Assembly (NCBI GenBank): GCA_002261195.1
Contig: MVBO01000116.1
Location: 1-46,478 of the forward strand
Source of the DNA: Bifiguratus adelaidae
Lineage: Eukaryota; Mucoromycota; Endogonomycetes; Endogonales
Direction of reading: 5' to 3'
Length of the DNA: 46,478 nt
Below are positions 20,350 through 29,685 of the stretch, piece by piece (positions within the stretch are counted from its first letter, which is position 1; each line of letters starts with the position of its first letter). The position numbers and the translations under genes are program-made. The notes beneath the pieces were generated by a model, which was not told where the DNA came from, searched no databases, and saw only the letters and a list, made by a program, of their open reading frames with translations.

Positions 20350-21092
20350 TTTGCAAAGGGACATTGATGTATGATGAAGAATATCCTTGATTACATGTCC
20401 AACCGGTTTCGCATACTCGGCTCTTGTTTTCCTGCACGTATTGAATGCAAAGAGGGATGAGACGAGTCCTACATCCATTGGCGTCCTTGACATGCCGAAA
20501 CACGAGAACGATGGGAAGAAGACGGGAGATGAAACAATTTCGAATCCCTGACACCCCGCCGTGGATTCGATCATCCCTAGATGGCATTCTCCAATGGTAA
20601 CCCGTTACCCAACCAGACGACATGGGATCTGGTGATATCCTAGATGCCTGCCTTATCGGGGCTGCTCCACACAACCACGCATGACCCTTTCCATTCTCAA
20701 AACCATTGCACAGTCTAATGCTATGTCCAAGGTCCTGCAAGAGTGTGTGGCCATCGTTGAGCAGCTTGCCATATTCGACCAAGTTGTTCCATGGGAAAAC
20801 GCCGGGAAGAAAGCGGCAAGGCGTCCTGTTGTTTTCAATGGCGCCCAGATTGGAACCAATTACAAGAATTACTCGATCAGCGAACTCTTGGTGGATGCGA
20901 ATGACAATACCACCATTCTTCAACGGGCCACCCAGGCGGTCATTACGCCTACCACACCTGAGGAGACGAGTCCCAATGTTTAGGTAACCAATGTGACGTT
21001 CGCGAAGGGATTGGTGTATTTCAATAATACCGTCTCTTATATTATGGTCAAGGCGATCAAACGATCGGTGTGACCACTGGCGTGTTGAGTAG
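20350..21092 (+). pseudogene. Decayed tandem duplicate of SerRS 3' exons plus GH130 3' end
   Basis: Segments between 20350 and 20760 resemble the SerRS 3' exons in the same order. GGCGTCCTTGACATGCCGA at about 20480 matches exon 3, GATATCCTAGATG at 20633 matches 18885 onward, and CAAGGTCCTGCAA near 20730 matches the SerRS C-terminal codons. Then 20817-21092 matches GH130 bases 19870-20148 almost without gaps, including CAATGGCGCCCAGATTGGAA and GGCGATCAAACGATCGGTGT. The 5' two-thirds of the GH130 gene is missing from the copy. The GH130 portion contains an in-frame stop, TAG at about 20981, and a later frame change. I infer a tandem segmental duplication followed by internal deletion and decay. 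Confidence 0.8.
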
Positions 21093-21358
21093 TTGGACCG
21101 GCCACGTATGATGTGCCGTGTATCTAAATGAGTAACAGAGACATAACATGCGCATCGTGTAATCACAAGTGCAACGTGTCCGTCTCTCTGAATGCATCGT
21201 CTCAACGGTCCATCCTCGGCGGTTTGAGAGAACCATCCTCTGACTACACATCCCTCAACGGCCAAAAAGAATTGGAAAATGGAGACAATGACATCTCAGT
21301 GGTGTATGTCAATGCGTTTTTATTGACCTTGCGCTATCGAGACAGAAACCATAACATC

Positions 21359-22134
21359 TTAAGCCTCGACAGGCTCAGCAGCAGGTTGGCGGCGGTTGTT
21401 ACCAGGACGACGAACTTGACCGTCACGGCGAGGAGCACGGCGGAATTCTTGAGGAGCTTGGAGAGAGGCAGGCGTGGTGGTGACGACGCCGGGAAGGTTC
21501 TCCATGTTGAGCGACTTCAACAGAGCCTCGGTATCAGGGTCGATTTCAATGTTGGTGATATCGAGAGCAGAGACTTCAGGAACATATTGATCCTTTCGCT
21601 CACGTTCCTCTTCTTGCAACTTGAAGGAAATACCACGCACGGGTCCCCGTTGAATCCGCTTCATCAAGTGGGTGGTGAATCCGGCAATCTTGTTGCGAAG
21701 GCGCTTGGAGGCGATGATGGCGACTTCATCGGCAATCTTCTTGTTGGTTTGGAAATCGAGGGTAAGACGAGGATAGTATTTCTCAATCAAGACGCGAGAG
21801 GCCTTCTTGACGGTCTTCGTCCTGACACGACCCTGTAATGCACTTTGGTGAGTGTCATGTTGCATGCATGGCGATCGAGAGCCATAGTATGAATGGATGG
21901 AGCATGGAGGCAAGAAATGTCGAGAGAGGGTGCGATAGAGACTCGTGGAGAATGGATGGCTTACCTGACATCCCACATCCACTCCATGCCTATAGACCCA
22001 TCCATCCAATCCTATCGAGTCCATCCATCCACCCGTCTCCTGCAAGCAATCCCTATCCCACCCCAACCCATACATCCTCACCCCTCCCCCATCATGGAAC
22101 CACCAATTGCCAATAGATTCACTCTACTTACCAT
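21359..22134 (-). CDS. RPS17: 40S ribosomal protein eS17
   Basis: Small-subunit ribosomal protein. The first coding exon is the start codon alone (22132-22134); a 299-nt GT-AG intron (21833-22131) follows, and the second exon is 21359-21832. The product reads [21 protein letters not shown], then [40 protein letters not shown] and [20 protein letters not shown], unmistakably eS17. It totals 158 residues. The C-terminal tail is longer than the roughly 135-residue human protein and is rich in Arg, Pro and Gly ([20 protein letters not shown]). As I recall, the S. cerevisiae RPS17 genes are also interrupted directly after the ATG, which supports the model. The intron carries a G-quadruplex motif on the transcript strand. 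A telomere-repeat-like box lies upstream. Confidence 0.95.
22051..22090 (-). other. G-quadruplex motif within the RPS17 intron
   Basis: On the minus (transcript) strand the intron reads GGGGGAGGGG, a short spacer, then GGGTTGGGGTGGGATAGGG. This second part (22051-22069) meets the canonical pattern of four runs of at least three G with loops of one to three bases. Confidence 0.7.
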
Positions 22135-22716
22135 GTTGAATGCAAAGAGAAGGAACTCGTCGTGCGCGCTTCCACTCACGCTATACACATTCGTGGGTTA
22201 GGGTTATACTCTACACACGATCGCACGTGAGGGGGGAAACGGGATGGCAGCTATGGAACACTGGGATCTTAAGAGACAGTGTGAGAGAACAAGCGAGGGC
22301 TGGCTAGGCCCAGCAATACGATGAAACGTGAATCGTTGCGTTGCATATCTACGAGTCGGTAAATGTGATCCCTGGATCCTTGTACAAGATGTGCATTCTT
22401 GAGCAAGCTATCTAACGGCCAATCTCCTTAGTCCACCGTCTTTTTTGTTATCTTCTACCTCGACCCCTCTTCCGCTTTACCCTCTCTTCTCTCTCCCTCT
22501 CTCTCTTTCTACATTGCATGCACACTCTCATACAGAACACAGAGAGCGCGCGCTTTTGATTGCGTCCAGGGACCCGTTGTGCAGTGTGCTAAAAATGGCC
22601 AATTCGCGGGGCGGATCGACGGTGCAGATATAAAGCGTTTTGAAGTGGTTCTCTTTCTCTTTGTCTCTTTGTCTCTTTGTCTCTTTCTCTCTTTTACAGC
22701 TTCCTTCTATCCTTCT
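22135..22716. promoter_or_regulatory. Shared divergent promoter region of RPS17 and the EF-hand gene
   Basis: The left part holds the RPS17 promoter. To the right are CT-rich tracts at about 22480-22512, a TATAAAG box at 22629-22635, and a TCTCTTTG repeat at about 22650-22695 that ends in TTTTACAG and could be the 3' end of a 5'-leader intron. No other gene is recognised. Confidence 0.45.
22195..22206 (-). promoter_or_regulatory. Telomere-repeat-like box upstream of RPS17
   Basis: Two tandem TTAGGG-type units (GGGTTAGGGTTA on plus, TAACCCTAACCC on minus) lie about 60 bp before the RPS17 ATG. ACCCTAA boxes bound by Tbf1-type factors are known in ribosomal protein promoters of several fungi. 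Confidence 0.55.
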
Positions 22717-23465
22717 ATGCCTTTGCCATTGCTCAAACGACGAAAAGAAGAAAAGAAACGTCCATTGTCCTTTGGCGTGAGTAGTAGAGGAACCAAGAGT
22801 TCCAACGAGACTCATCACCTGTATCTCTAGGCGGATCAATTGACACCGGCGCAGTTTCAAGACTGCAAGGCGGCCTTCGAGATGTTTGATACCAATCACG
22901 ATGGATCCATTTCTGCAACCGAGTTGGACCAGGTATTGAAACGTATGGGTATTCACCTCACCGAGGTTGAGCTTCACTGTTGGGTAAATGTTTCCTACCA
23001 TGCGCGCGCCGCCGCCTTGCAAGGCACTCACAGGACTCGTTAGATTGATGAGGTCGACTGCGACGGCAATGGTGTGATTGACCTGGCCGAATTCCTCTCC
23101 ATGATGCAGCGAGTAAGTCAAAACAACCTCATTCCCTCTCCCGTGCCGCATGCTCATTCCGTCTAGCACCAATCCCGTTCACCTTCTCCTCAACCTCAAC
23201 AAGACCTCTTGTCCACTTTCCGCATCTTTGACCAAGACAACAATGGCGTGATTACTAAAGGAGAGCTCACGTCGACCATGCGCCTCGTGTTCAATATGCC
23301 CTTGAGCGATGCTGAAATCGAAGAGATGATGCTTGAAGCGGATACCAATAAGGACGGCGTCATTACCTTTGACGAGTTTGTCGTCATGATGGTGAGTGAA
23401 AAGTGCTCTGCTTGCGTGTGCGTGTATATTGATCCTTGGACGGACAGGCTTCTCAATTGTGTTGA
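22717..23465 (+). CDS. Calmodulin-like EF-hand calcium-binding protein
   Basis: Four EF-hands with intact loops: DTNHDGSISATE, DCDGNGVIDLAE, DQDNNGVITKGE and DTNKDGVITFDE. The start exon gives MPLPLLKRRKEEKKRPLSFG, a basic N-terminal extension not found in canonical calmodulin. An intron then joins it to ADQLTPAQFQDCKAAFEMF. Three introns separate the hands. The linker between hands 2 and 3 (HQSRSPSPQPQQD) is Ser/Pro/Gln-rich, unlike calmodulin's central helix. For the 3' end I prefer splicing of a GT-AG intron (23392-23447), giving a short ending MMASQLC and a stop at 23463; without splicing the frame runs to 23472 with a Cys-rich tail. It may act as a calmodulin-like or centrin-like sensor; the partner is unknown. 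Confidence 0.85.
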
Positions 23466-23805
23466 GTGTTGAGAAGGTGTTATGTTTTGCATATTCCCCA
23501 TTGTATTCTAATCCATATCGCATCAAAAGAGAACCAGAGACTCTTTTGCTCTCTACTCTCTTGTCTCCTCTCTAATCTCTACCTCTGACTGTATATACTC
23601 AACCTCTCTCACTCACTCTCGTTCTCTCTGTCTACGCGTCTACTTGCTTCGGAAACCAAGTCCGATAAGTGACTGCCATTGAGCTTTTGTCGCGCGCTCA
23701 CTCTCTCTCTCTCTCTCTCGCCCACTTCATCACGCCCTTTCCCTCTTCCCTCCTCCATCTCCTAGTCTCATTCGACCCTCACTGGCATTGCTCAGCCCCC
23801 AGACC
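23466..23805. promoter_or_regulatory. Intergenic region with CT microsatellite, promoter of NagA
   Basis: A pyrimidine-rich spacer. CT repeats run through 23540-23635, and a pure (CT)n stretch lies at about 23699-23720. An ACGCGT hexamer is present near 23634. The last 100 bp should be the core promoter of the deacetylase gene. No gene is recognised. Confidence 0.5.
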
Positions 23806-25246
23806 ATGTCCAGGCCAAGGGTAACAAAGATAATCAACTGCAGAGTCTTGCTGGACCACAAGATTGTGCACAACGCCTATCTATGGTTTCAAGACGGTAT
23901 CATTATCGACCCACAGCAACACTTTTACGACGCTAGGTTTGAGCCCGATGAGGTGATTGATGCCCATGGTCGGCTGGTAGTGCCTGGCTTCATTGATGCT
24001 CAGATAAACGGGGCATTTGGGGTGGACTTCACGACGGATGCTCAGCCAGAAGTGAGCGACGAGACCTTGCGAGAGAATCTTGCCAAGGTGTCGAAGGGAT
24101 TGCTCAAGTTTGGGTGTACGGCCTATTGTCCGACGGTCGTCAGTGCAGAACCCGAGATTTACCATCGGGTATGTGACCGAGGTAAAGAAGGAGAGATAGA
24201 ACGATATTGATGATGAGATGCATAGGTCTTGCCCATGTTGCGGCCACAACCGGGGTCGGTGCATGGTGCGGCGATCCTGGGTGCGCACATTGAGGGACCC
24301 TTCATCAGTCACGGCAAACGAGGCGCACATCGTCCGCATGTGCTTAGCGCGGCTCCCAACGGCATCGAGGATTTATACGAACGGTATGGTGAAGAGCTCA
24401 AGGAGAGATCCAAGACTCAAGAGGGCCAAGAGCGCGCCGTCAAGATCATTACGGTCGCGCCCGAGTTGGAAGGCATTTTGGATGTGATTCCTGAACTCGT
24501 CGATAAGGGCGTTATTGTGAGCATTGGCCATTCGGAAGCAAAGATTGCCGATGCCGAAGCAGGTGTGGCTCAAGGCGCCACCTTTATCACGCATCTCTTT
24601 AATGCCATGCTGGCCGTAAGTCCATTTGCCGTGCACGGGTGCCTCCCTACCTTTTGCTAACCCTTACCCACAGTTTCATCACCGGGATCCAGGCATCATT
24701 GGTACCCTAGGATCCACTCATCTCCCCATTCCCTCAAAAGGTCAAGGTCATCCCAGCCCCTCGGCCACATCTCCCGACGCTACGCAGCCAGATCCACGCC
24801 CCTTTTACGGCCTCATTTGTGACGGTATCCACGCGCATCCCAACAGTATCAAGGTTGCCTACTACTCCCATCCCAAAGGGTGCGTTCTCGTGACGGATGC
24901 ACTCAGCGCCGCCGGTTTACCACCAGGTACTTACCCCCTCGCAGGTCGAGAGATCTCGGTGGATGATTCGCTTCATGCTTATATTAAGGATACCACCACC
25001 TTGGCCGGCAGCGTCATCACAATGGACGCGTGTATTCGGAATTTTGTTGCCTTTACAAAGTGTACCCTGGTCGAGGCCATTGAGGCGGCCACGCTGCATC
25101 CGGCTCAACTGCTCGGTATTGTGGATCGGAAAGGGTCATTGAATGTGGGGAGGGATGCGGATTTGGTGTTTATTGATGATAGCAACGGGCCCGATCAGTT
25201 TGTTGTCGAACGGGTGTTTGTGGGGGGTGAGGAGGTTGTGTTCTAG
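23806..25246 (+). CDS. NAG2: N-acetylglucosamine-6-phosphate deacetylase
   Basis: Converts GlcNAc-6-phosphate to glucosamine-6-phosphate plus acetate in amino-sugar (chitin-derived) catabolism; cytosolic. Three exons; the ATG at 23806 begins MSRPRVTKIINCRVL. Amidohydrolase marks are in order: VVPGFIDAQINGAFGVDF (replacing the usual HxH in this family), GAHIEGPFI (metal-binding Glu), SIGHSEAKIADAEAG, TFITHLFNAM, then FHHRDPGIIGT, ICDGIHAHPNSIKVAYYSHP, VLVTDALSAAG (catalytic Asp), and LHPAQLLGI with GRDADLVFID. A Pro/Ser-rich insertion (GHPSPSATSPDATQPD) lies between the FHHRDPGIIGT and ICDGIHAHP blocks. Two short GT-AG introns interrupt the gene. Total length is about 430 residues, usual for the family. 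Confidence 0.95.
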
Positions 25247-25390
25247 AGATACCATGTGGTTCATGTAATTGGTGTCTGTTTTTGGATTTACAATCAGAGC
25301 AAGATGGAAAACTTGTGACATTTACACGGGTGTGGAGGCGCTGGGTGCCAGCCATCAGAAAAAGATATGACAGATTAGCGATGAAGGCGT

Positions 25391-26655
25391 CTAAAAGTCG
25401 GCATCGAGAGTGAAGGCCTTTTCGGAAGGATCCTTGTTCATCACTCCGGCACGTTGATAATCTGACACGCGCTTCTCGAAAAAGTTGGTCTTGCCTTGCA
25501 GCGAGATGAGGTCCATAAAGTCGAATGGATTTTCCACCTTGTAGTACTTGGGGCAACCCAGAGAGACCAAGAGACGGTCAGCGACGAAGCCAATGTATTG
25601 TTGCATCAGTCGGGCGTTCATGCCAATCAAGTCGACTGGAAGGGCGTCCGTCAAGAACTCCCGTTCAATCTCCACAGCTTCGGTGATAATACTGGTGATG
25701 AGGTCCGCCGAAGGCTTCTTGCGGAGAAGGGAGAAGAGGAGGCAGGCAAAGTCGGTGTGAAGACCTTCGTCACGGGAGATGAGTTCGTTGGAGAAGGTAA
25801 GACCGGGCATGAGACCCCGCTTCTTGAGCCAAAAGATAGAAGCAAAGGAACCAGAGAAGAAGATACCTTCCACGGCGGCAAAGGCAATCAAGCGTTCAGC
25901 AAAAGACTTTGAGCTTGTGATCCACTTGACGGCCCAGCTGGCCTTCTTGCGGATGCAGGGAATGGTATCAATAGCATCAAAAAGATAGTCGCGTTCCTTG
26001 GGGTCCTTGATGTAGGTATCAATCAGAAGACTGTACATTTCAGAGTGGATGTTTTCCATCATGATTTGGAAACCGTAAAAGCAGCGCGCTTCAGGGATTT
26101 GAACGTCGTTGGAGAAACGTTCGACGAGATTTTCATTGACGATACCATCCGAGGCAGCAAAGAAAGCCAAAACATGAGAGACAAAGTAGCGTTCATCCTT
26201 GGTCAACTTGTTTTCCCAGTCGTAGTTGTCCTTGCCAAGGTCAACTTCTTCCGCAGTCCAAAAGGAAGCTTCAGCCTTCTTGTAGAATTGCCAGACCTCA
26301 TGATACTTGATGGGGAACAATACAAAGCGTCTTGGATTGGCCTAGGCAAAAGAGGAAAAAGACGCGTCAACAAGGCGCGTTCACATGGCAACGCAAGGCA
26401 CGCATGACGACATGCGTCGCATGCAATGTGCTGTGCAGTAAGATCACTCACTTTGAGAATCGCCTCCTCATCTTCGTCCACAGTAAAGTCATCTTCTTGA
26501 GACTGGGCTTTAGCATTGCGCCCTTCCTTCTTGCTATACAACATTTCTAGTAGCTTGTTCTCCGCAGCCATATTTTCCTTGTTCTCTTCCTTGAGAGTCA
26601 TTTGTTCGAGGACTTTCGCGGCCTTCTTGAATGGCGTGTTGGGAGTGGCGAGCAT
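25391..26655 (-). CDS. RNR2: Ribonucleoside-diphosphate reductase small subunit
   Basis: The R2 subunit that holds the tyrosyl radical/di-iron centre for dNTP synthesis. Exon 1 is 26452-26655 and exon 2 is 25391-26341, with one 110-nt GT-AG intron. Class I R2 features are clear: [67 protein letters not shown] (radical Tyr region), [22 protein letters not shown], and [12 protein letters not shown]. The C-terminus ends in FTLDADF, the heptapeptide that docks to the large subunit. A TATA box lies about 50 bp upstream on the minus strand, with E2F/MBF-like and MCB elements beyond it. The intron itself contains another ACGCGT at 26362-26367. Length is about 384 residues, as expected. Confidence 0.97.
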
Positions 26656-26703
26656 GGTGTGTAAAAGAGAGAGTAGTAAGAGAAAGAGATGGGAGACGAT
26701 GCC

Positions 26704-26850
26704 TTTTTATACCCAATTTTTCGCGTCACCCGGTCACAAAGGCGCGAAAGAGAAGAGAACTGTTGCCTTGTCGCGCTGTCCAAAATTGGAAATATCTTTT
26801 TTTCATTTCATTTAATTAAACGCGTTTGATGACTAACACGACGCGCGCAT
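26704..26850 (-). promoter_or_regulatory. RNR2 promoter: TATA box, E2F/MBF-like sites and MCB block
   Basis: On the plus strand, TTTTTATA at 26704-26711 is the reverse complement of TATAAAAA, 49-56 bp before the ATG. TTTCGCGTC at 26719-26727 reads GACGCGAAA on minus, GGCGCGAAA lies at 26741-26749, and an MCB box ACGCGT is at 26820-26825. The last sits within TTTAATTAAACGCGTTTGAT (26811-26830), the block shared with the MSH6 promoter. GACGCGCGC follows at about 26840. Confidence 0.7.
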
Positions 26851-27845
26851 TTCCGTTAGCTTTAGTCATGAGAGACTTGTCTCTTTTCGTATATGCGAAT
26901 GTGTCTGTCCATATACAAGGTTACTGGTGATCGTTATTGTCTACGATTTCACCTTTGGTCGATGTCTAGTACAAGGCTTCTGCTCACCATGAAAGGTAGA
27001 ACGGAAAAGGGAAAAGGCAAAGGACAGATCCCTGGATCACCACGGCTTATAAGAAGGCTTCCTTTCATGGAAGGTTAAAACGTTAATGAGCGAAGATCAC
27101 TCGTATCCCGAGACCTGAGCGTTTTCATACCCAATTGAGTACCCTGCGAAGCAATCCCTAGGACGAGTTATATTTCATGCATATCCCGTTTTGAGGTAAC
27201 TGAGGCGTGATATGCCTAACCTTCCGCATTTATGGGTTCTTGTTGCCTTGCTCAAGGTTGGCGTGTGTAGGTGTGTGCGCCAATATGGCAAAAGGAACAA
27301 CAAGCTCCTGCATCGTCCGCAATTGGCAATAGTTCAGAATATCATTGCCCCAAAAGGATGTATGATCGGCGCGGTCAAGTGAGGTCTGTCCACGCCAAAC
27401 AAGATCTTTTGTTACGACTTTGACTCGCCATAGCCGCAAGGAATTGGCTACGGGTATAGTCGGCACTCTATAGTCCAAACCCTCCAACATGCAAGTAAGC
27501 CAATATGGTCAAATTAGACCTTGGATCGAATGACCACTCAAAATTTCATAGACACTAAGCTTGTTATGAGCATATGGCCTTGTCTGCATAAATCCTGTCA
27601 CGATCGTCAAACCGCTAGCGTAGCCATCATCGGCATAGGGTTTGATCCTCTCCCTGCTAGACCTCCTATTGATGACCCCCTTTGGGTACATATCTTTAGG
27701 TGAGTTACATGCGGACCCCTAAGCGATTTTAGCTCACACGACTTTAGGCGTGTCCCGCTATAAATATCAGCATACGCTAATGATCGCCTTGCTTGTATGA
27801 TCAAATATGCTCCAAAGTTTGTCTTATGTACCGGACTTTTGTACA
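26851..27845. other. Long intergenic region between divergent RNR2 and the RRM gene
   Basis: About 1 kb with no supported gene. The frames at 27230-27490 and 27607-27864 on the minus strand lack recognisable content. A TATAAATA box lies at 27759-27766, about 80 bp before the RRM gene's ATG. No tRNA, repeat or mobile element is recognised. Confidence 0.45.
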
Positions 27846-29568
27846 ATGAGTAACGATTCATCATCAGAGGATTTGCCTTTGCTTGAGATTGAGAGGGCCC
27901 TTCACTCTTTTAGCTTCAATGACGGTAAGAACGCGTTCAAGGTCGCCGTGTGTGCGCTGACATGGTATGATTCAGCCGACGCGCATGTATCTAAACCACC
28001 TGTTCAATCACGTATTCAATCGCCCACAGTTGTGACGACGAATATTGAGGAGCTCGCTGTGCTTGAGGTAGGTTATATGGACACTGGCGAATCATCCCAT
28101 GCCAACGTTCTTCTAGTCGCCTGTGATCCCTGTGGATCGCTTTTCGCCATACCTGGAGGACACGCATTCCTACGCATCCAATCTTTCTATACGACGGGAC
28201 ATTTGGAAGCAAACGTCCACAGTGGATCAACCATGGCCGTGCTTTGAGAAGCCAAAGTCTAACATGATTGCTCTCGAATACCGACAGAGTTTACCTTATA
28301 CGTCCAGTCTCCGTACGCCACCCGACCCAATCACCGAACCACCTTCCAGCATGCAATTTCCAGTGATTAAACTGAGCAATGTAGGTGAAGCTCACAGTGA
28401 AAGGACCAAGAGCTGATGATTGTGCATAGATTCCCTGGGATATCTCTCAACAAGATGTCGCCACATTTCTCGCCGACATACAGCTACCACCCCCCATCCA
28501 AGTACCACAACCCATCCACGTAAGGCCAGATGGAAAAGCATGCGCTCATCGCTCACTCTATTACAGATCATGATGGATCATACCACGGGCAAAACACACT
28601 CTGACGCGTTCATTGAAGTAAACAGCCAAGCCGACGCAGAATGGGCGGTCGCCAATTTAAGCACACGACATCTCAAGGGTAGAGTGGTCAACATGTCCAT
28701 GAGCACGCTGGACGAACTCTTGAAGACTGCCTTTCCCAAATGGCGAGGAACGTTCCGAAATGGACAACCGATTCCTCCGGATTTGGCAACCATTCGGACC
28801 ATGTCTACCGCTGCGTCAGGCGGGTCATTTCTCCCACCGTTTATCACACGCGAAGAGATTAATGCCATTTTAGCCGTGTGTCGTAATTACAAGGTAGGCT
28901 GAGACGGTAATCTCGAGGTCGGACATTGACGGTAATTTAGTCTCACTTCTCGCGCAAGTGCGCTGAACGCCCCTTTGAAAACATTATCACCATTATTACA
29001 AAGTATCCCTGGCACACGACCGATATGATTACCATGCAACACAAGGACCAGATATTGCAAGTAGCTGTGCGTGCCGCTGTCGGTGTGGTCTAATGTGCCT
29101 CGTAGTGATTTACTGAAGCAAAGTCTGGATGTCTTGCAAAGTCACCTTTCCAAGAATTTCGTCCAATTTGATGCATCCCTTGGACGAAGAATGATCAATA
29201 CCGGTATTAATTGTCCTGCATTTAGCGACAGCCAAAAAGCATGCCTTCATGGCATCAGGTAAGCTACATGCAAATACCATCCAGGCTTCGAATATTGAAC
29301 GCACATCAACTTTCGTCTTATGGGCGCTCAATACAAGAATAGGGGCATCCAATCTCCCGATATCCAACGACTCCGAGCAGAACACAAGTTTGGATTCAAT
29401 GCCGGTCGCCGCAACAGCAGCCCAGACATCTCCAATCCTTCCACATCTTTTATATCTCATTCCTATCTTCAATCCGTGCCTCAGCCGGATCGATTGAGTT
29501 TTGTATGGAGTCCGCAACGTCGATCGTCCTACGATGCCGTCATGTCATCCATGTATATGTTTCCATAA
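27846..29568 (+). CDS. RNA-binding protein with RRM domain(s)
   Basis: An eight-exon gene reconstructed through seven introns. It begins MSNDSSSEDLPLLEIERALHS, followed by a low-complexity region with PPVQSRIQSPTVVTT. The RRM begins VIKLSNIPWDISQQDVATF (RNP2-like), then IMMDHTTGKTHSDAFIEVNS (RNP1-like) and RHLKGRVVNMSMS. A second possible RRM-like region follows after FITREEINAILAVCRNYK, with CAERPFENIITIITKYPW. The sixth intron is best ended at an AAG acceptor and the seventh, about 84 nt, at AATAG, because only these keep frame. The C-terminus is Ser/Pro/Tyr-rich and ends DAVMSSMYMFP. The split RRM style with IPWD recalls hnRNP F/H-like or ESRP-like proteins, but the target is unknown. A TATA box lies about 80 bp upstream. 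Confidence 0.8.
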
Positions 29569-29616
29569 AACGCCTACCATTGTTGTTACCATTGTTGCTT
29601 CTCTCCGATGCTCGGA

Positions 29617-29626
29617 GTCACGTGAC
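29617..29626. promoter_or_regulatory. Palindromic E-box GTCACGTGAC
   Basis: A perfect 10-bp palindrome containing CACGTG, 60 bp before the ATG of the membrane-anchored hydrolase at 29686. CACGTG with this flank is bound by Cbf1/bHLH factors in yeasts. Confidence 0.55.
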
Positions 29627-29685
29627 AGTTACTGGGCATTGGCCGTTTCGCTCGTTGTCACGCTTTGACGCGGTGCAAAGTCAGC

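Noticed and set aside
20204-21265. 353-codon open frame on the minus strand
   Set aside because: It lies antisense to the decayed SerRS/GH130 duplicate, has no recognisable domain, and its openness reflects the complementary strand of former coding DNA.
21833-22131. snoRNA in the RPS17 intron
   Set aside because: No C/D or H/ACA box pair found on the transcript strand; the repeats and G-runs are the only structure.
22528-23172. 214-codon minus-strand frame over the EF-hand gene
   Set aside because: Antisense to the EF-hand exons; its Lys/Glu-rich part is the complement of the TCTCTTTG repeat.
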